Of a DNA stretch of 13,375 nt, positions 12,863-13,375 are shown piece by piece (the first letter of the stretch is position 1; each line of letters starts with the position of its first letter). The translations under genes were made by a program, and so were the position numbers. The stretch covers positions 1-13,375 of the forward strand of contig JABUUG010000012.1 of the NCBI GenBank assembly GCA_021443285.1. Direction: 5' to 3'. This DNA comes from Bacteroidaceae bacterium (lineage in GTDB: Bacteria; Bacteroidota; Bacteroidia; Bacteroidales; Bacteroidaceae). The notes under the pieces are model-generated. The model saw only the letters and a program-made list of their open reading frames with translations. It ran no database searches and had not been told where the DNA came from.

Positions 12863-13375
12863 CTATAATTCCGCTTCCTTCATCCGCTCCGTATTCTCTG
12901 CTACTGTCAGAGCATCAATCATCCCTTGAATGTCACCCTGAAGAAAGCCCGTAAGGTCATGAGTTGTATAGCCAATTCTGTGGTCAGTAACCCTACCCTG
13001 TGGGAAGTTATACGTGCGGATCTTCGCAGAACGGTCGCCGGAAGAAACAAGACTTTTCCTGCGGCTCGCTATATCATCAACATATTTCTGGTGCTCCCGG
13101 TCATATATAAAAGTCCGTAAACGTGACAGCGCACGCTCCTTGTTCTTCGGCTGGTCGCGAGTCTCCGTACACTCTATCAGTATCTCTTCAACCTCACCAG
13201 TATTCGGGTTCTTCCACGGATAGCGAAGGCGAACACCGGATTCTACCTTGTTTACATTTTGGCCTCCTGCGCCAGACGAGCGGAAAGTGTCCCATTTTAT
13301 GTCACCCTCATTGATGTTTACCTCAAAACGGTCAGCCTCAGGTAGCACAGCAACAGTGGCTGCACTTGTCTGCAT
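12863..13375 (-). CDS. prfA: Peptide chain release factor 1, C-terminal part (5' end outside window)
   Basis: RF1 releases the finished peptide at UAA and UAG stop codons. The visible 170 residues cover domain 3 and the C-terminal end: MQTSAATVAVLPE (the family's HTSAATVAV region), then FRSSGAGGQNVNKVESGVRL with the catalytic GGQ, whose Gln is normally methylated by PrmC. Next comes SGDRSAKIRTYNFPQGRVTDHRI, which distinguishes RF1 from RF2. The PxT-type stop-codon recognition region lies outside the window. The Met at the window edge is internal to the family alignment, so the reading frame should continue beyond base 13375. pyrF lies downstream on the same strand. Confidence 0.96.
   Translation of the reverse strand: MQTSAATVAVLPEADRFEVNINEGDIKWDTFRSSGAGGQNVNKVESGVRLRYPWKNPNTGEVEEILIECTETRDQPKNKERALSRLRTFIYDREHQKYVDDIASRRKSLVSSGDRSAKIRTYNFPQGRVTDHRIGYTTHDLTGFLQGDIQGMIDALTVAENTERMKEAEL

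Noticed and set aside
12491..12868. 125-residue plus-strand frame
   Set aside because: Antisense to the pyrF start and the prfA-pyrF gap.

Overview
The window looks like chromosomal DNA of a member of the Bacteroidales, probably Prevotella-like. The evidence is the long plant/Chlamydia-type IspG with an A* domain remnant, a bacterial GH3-fold protein, an Ig-like lipoprotein next to a DUF3108 protein, the long Bacteroidetes form of amidophosphoribosyltransferase, a DapL-family aminotransferase, start sites without strong Shine-Dalgarno sequences, and TAnnTTTG-type -7 promoter boxes. Genus-level placement is a guess.

Layout. Bases 1-5779 carry a co-directional plus-strand run: the 3' part of ispG, a GH3-family protein, a lipoprotein with an Ig-like (Big_5) domain and a DUF3108 secreted/periplasmic protein. 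Bases 5851-9198 are two minus-strand genes: a DapL-family aminotransferase and, upstream of it, a PurF-type amidophosphoribosyltransferase. A 493-bp gene-free gap (9199-9691) holds divergent promoters for purF (left) and pyrG (right). pyrG runs to 11302. Converging on it is a small minus-strand gene (11442-11678) for a secreted Cys/Lys-rich repeat protein with its own intrinsic terminator. pyrF and the 3' part of prfA (both minus) close the window.

Functional theme. Most genes are housekeeping: isoprenoid precursor synthesis (ispG), the first step of purine synthesis (purF), the last steps of UMP (pyrF) and CTP (pyrG) synthesis, and translation termination (prfA). The GH3, Ig-like and DUF3108 genes form a likely operon of unknown role with two exported products.

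Most interesting points: (1) the tiny exported protein with 12 Cys and 22 Lys in its last 58 residues, built on a four-residue Cys period; (2) a DapL-family aminotransferase in which four positions known to touch cofactor or substrate in the plant enzyme are replaced while the catalytic core is intact; (3) an IspG whose A* domain is cut to a short remnant in frame; (4) a palindrome-bearing, apparently in-frame extra segment in purF; (5) a reversal of GC skew across the purF-pyrG gap, consistent with a replication terminus or a rearrangement boundary; (6) several families of short intergenic repeats, including a nested inverted pair of about 136 bp.
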